Source of the DNA: Chaetoceros tenuissimus
Lineage: Eukaryota; Bacillariophyta; Thalassiosirophyceae; Chaetocerotales; Chaetocerotaceae
Assembly: GCA_021927905.1 (NCBI GenBank)
Contig: BLLK01000022.1
Location: 3,100,001-3,164,000, forward strand
Length of the DNA: 64,000 bases
Direction of reading: 5' to 3'
The translations under genes and the position numbers were made by a program. Shown here piece after piece: positions 62,551 through 64,000 of this stretch (positions are counted from its first letter, which is position 1; each line of letters opens with the position of its first letter). Under the pieces are notes generated by a model. That model did no database searches, was not told the DNA's origin, and saw only the letters and a list, made by a program, of their open reading frames with translations.

Positions 62551-63901
62551 CTAGTTGACAGTAATATCGCCATTTGAATGAGTCTCGATTGAATGATTTT
62601 CAACTCGATTGTTTTCCTGCTGCATCTGAATCTGTTGTTTCTTTGCCTTCTTTTTCGTTTTCTTTTCTTCAATCTTTTGTTTATAAATTCTATGAAGATC
62701 TTGAATCAAGATAGCCATTTCCTCACGAAGTCTTACGATATCATCCATTCCAAAGTCGAAAGCTTCTGATTCTGTGATGTGTTGCTTGATGATTTCTCTT
62801 CTAAACTTTGGATTTCTCCAATCTGCGAGTTTACATTCGAAGCTTGATTCAAGTAAATACAGCATTGCAAATGCATACCTACAAACAAATACTCCACAAT
62901 CCCAACAGTTGTCTTGCGTAGGAACTTTTGTGATTGGAGAGAGCAGAGTCAGTCACCAAGAGACAAAAGAATGAAAGAGCAAGTTCTTTAAATTTCAAGA
63001 AAAGCTTACCATGTGCAATCTCAACAGGACATGTCAAATGTGCATAAGGATCCTTTTGGTTGAATTTGCGAAGCCGTGCTGCTTCTGCGTTTAGCCATTT
63101 ATAAAGAGTTTTTTGTAGTTTGCCCTTTTTGTGAGCGCGAAGTGAATCCATGAATAGAATATATGGATGTTCCAAGTTTTGGTTCCATGCTTCCTCTTTG
63201 TCGTCAGAAACAATATTTCCTGGATTTACAATCACAAGTAGTGACCAATGGATATCTTTATTGACCGGAACAAAAACATATTTCTTCTCAAAGATATCAA
63301 TATTCTTTTTCGCAGTCCAAGACACGACAGACTCAACACCTTCCTGTTCAAGCTTGGTATAGAATTGAGTAGTAAATACATGGACTTGGTCTGAGACGTT
63401 CCCCATGCGATGAATCAGCCAACTTATCCAAAAGTCTATAAGGGTATCATTGAGAAATTCTCCCGGTGCCAATCTATCATAGTCTTCTCCTCGGATAGTG
63501 ATGATATGATTCTTCTGCTTCCCATTAGGAGCCTTCTCCTCGATGGCAACATTGGTAAACATGGATTCATGGTTTTGTCCAATTTTCCCATTTGCCTCAA
63601 TGAGGTTGCTAGCTACGGAGTCCAATTCCGTCTCTAGAAGTGTTGATGGGAAGACAAGAGCTGTTTCGTGCTCTTCACATATAGGTGTCATTGGTTTCTT
63701 GAAATTCAAAAGACTGACAATTTCTTCTTCGAGCTTCTCATGAGTTCTCAGCCGATTGTTGTCATTTGTGAAATACATCCCTATTGTATCATGTTCTTTC
63801 AAAAATGTAATCAGATCTTCGAAATCGTTTTGATTGTTCGACTCAATAACTATATAGCGCTTTGCAAGTTGTGTTGATTTGGTTGGAGTGTTTTTTGGCA
63901 T
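62551..63901 (-). CDS. Ulp1/SENP-type SUMO protease (C48 family), two exons
   Basis: Exon 1 (63010-63901) and exon 2 (62551-62924) join across an 85-base GT-AG intron in phase 1 to give 421 residues. The catalytic set of C48 peptidases is complete: His218 in 'IHWSLLVIVNPG', Asp252 in 'LFMDSL', Gln301 and Cys307 in 'VPTQDNCWDCGVFVCRY', the last restored only by the splice. 'LNDTLIDFWISWLI' is the usual start of the domain. The sequence around His and Asp resembles the Ulp2/SENP6-7 branch, which trims poly-SUMO chains. The C-terminal 50 residues are a Lys/Gln-rich basic helix. Likely nuclear. Confidence 0.9.
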
Positions 63902-64000
63902 TGATCTGAAGTAATGTCTGTTGGAAGTAAAAATGGTAAGTCCATTTTCTTTGGACGGTCTTGCACGAAGAATGAGATAATAGTGACTACGAATATCATC

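Noticed and set aside
1-64000. Virus-like elements, CRISPR arrays, rRNA or tRNA genes
   Set aside because: I saw no capsid, polymerase, integrase or reverse-transcriptase motifs, no regular spacer array and no tRNA cloverleaf. A tRNA search program was not available, so a missed tRNA is possible.

Overview
The window reads as nuclear DNA of a diatom, most like Chaetoceros. Genes are AT-rich and dense on both strands. Introns are short GT-AG introns, mostly 60-110 nt. Several proteins start with a signal peptide that ends at an A-F junction, as in diatom plastid targeting. The gene set (heat-shock-factor-like DNA-binding proteins, BspA-type leucine-rich-repeat proteins, MORN proteins, a bestrophin-like protein) is typical of diatoms. 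I saw no tRNA, rRNA, CRISPR array or virus-like element. The assignment rests on recognised families, not on a search.

Layout. 1-6 kb: a tandem array of BspA-LRR genes mixed with fragments of themselves and with copies of the 3' end of the neighbouring UBR4-like ubiquitin-ligase gene (6.1-11.3 kb). 12.5-16.9 kb: three tandem minus-strand paralogs of an unnamed family that carries two protein-phosphatase-1 docking motifs (RVxF and [GS]IL[RK]). 17.4-26 kb: an HSF-type regulator, a predicted thylakoid-lumen MsrA-like protein, a TIR-MORN fusion, a secreted subtilisin-like protease with a truncated duplicate that keeps only a doubled propeptide, and a mitochondrial carrier. 26.3-27.2 kb: a further LRR gene, then a large imperfect inverted repeat at 28.35-28.6 kb.

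28.9-36.9 kb holds the most striking gene: eight exons in matching phase encode about 2485 residues in the order thioesterase, carrier protein, condensation, adenylation, carrier protein, a membrane plus left-handed-beta-helix region like the terminal domain of poly-lysine-synthetase-type NRPSs, and a mitochondrial-MCAT-like acyltransferase. All parts of a peptide or amide assembly line sit on one membrane-bound chain, apparently with its own carrier-loading acyltransferase and its own thioesterase.

37-40.4 kb: more LRR genes, one frameshifted. 41.3-46 kb: a seven-helix receptor-like protein and a two-exon gene that looks like a SLOG-type nucleotide-sensor domain fused to a SLATT-like membrane effector. 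46-52.7 kb: two related coiled-coil RING-finger genes (one with a MYND finger, one with an HRDC-like domain), both showing frame breaks, with an LRR fragment between them. 53.1-54.7 kb: a plastid-type presequence on a long disordered RGG-rich protein with a duplicated 43-residue motif. 54.9-62.3 kb: three HSF-like genes sharing a C-terminal motif, around a cyclic-nucleotide-domain plus bestrophin fusion. 62.5-63.9 kb: a Ulp1/SENP-type SUMO protease.

Several genes carry single-base frame shifts, some in homopolymers or trinucleotide runs, so part of the apparent decay could be assembly error.
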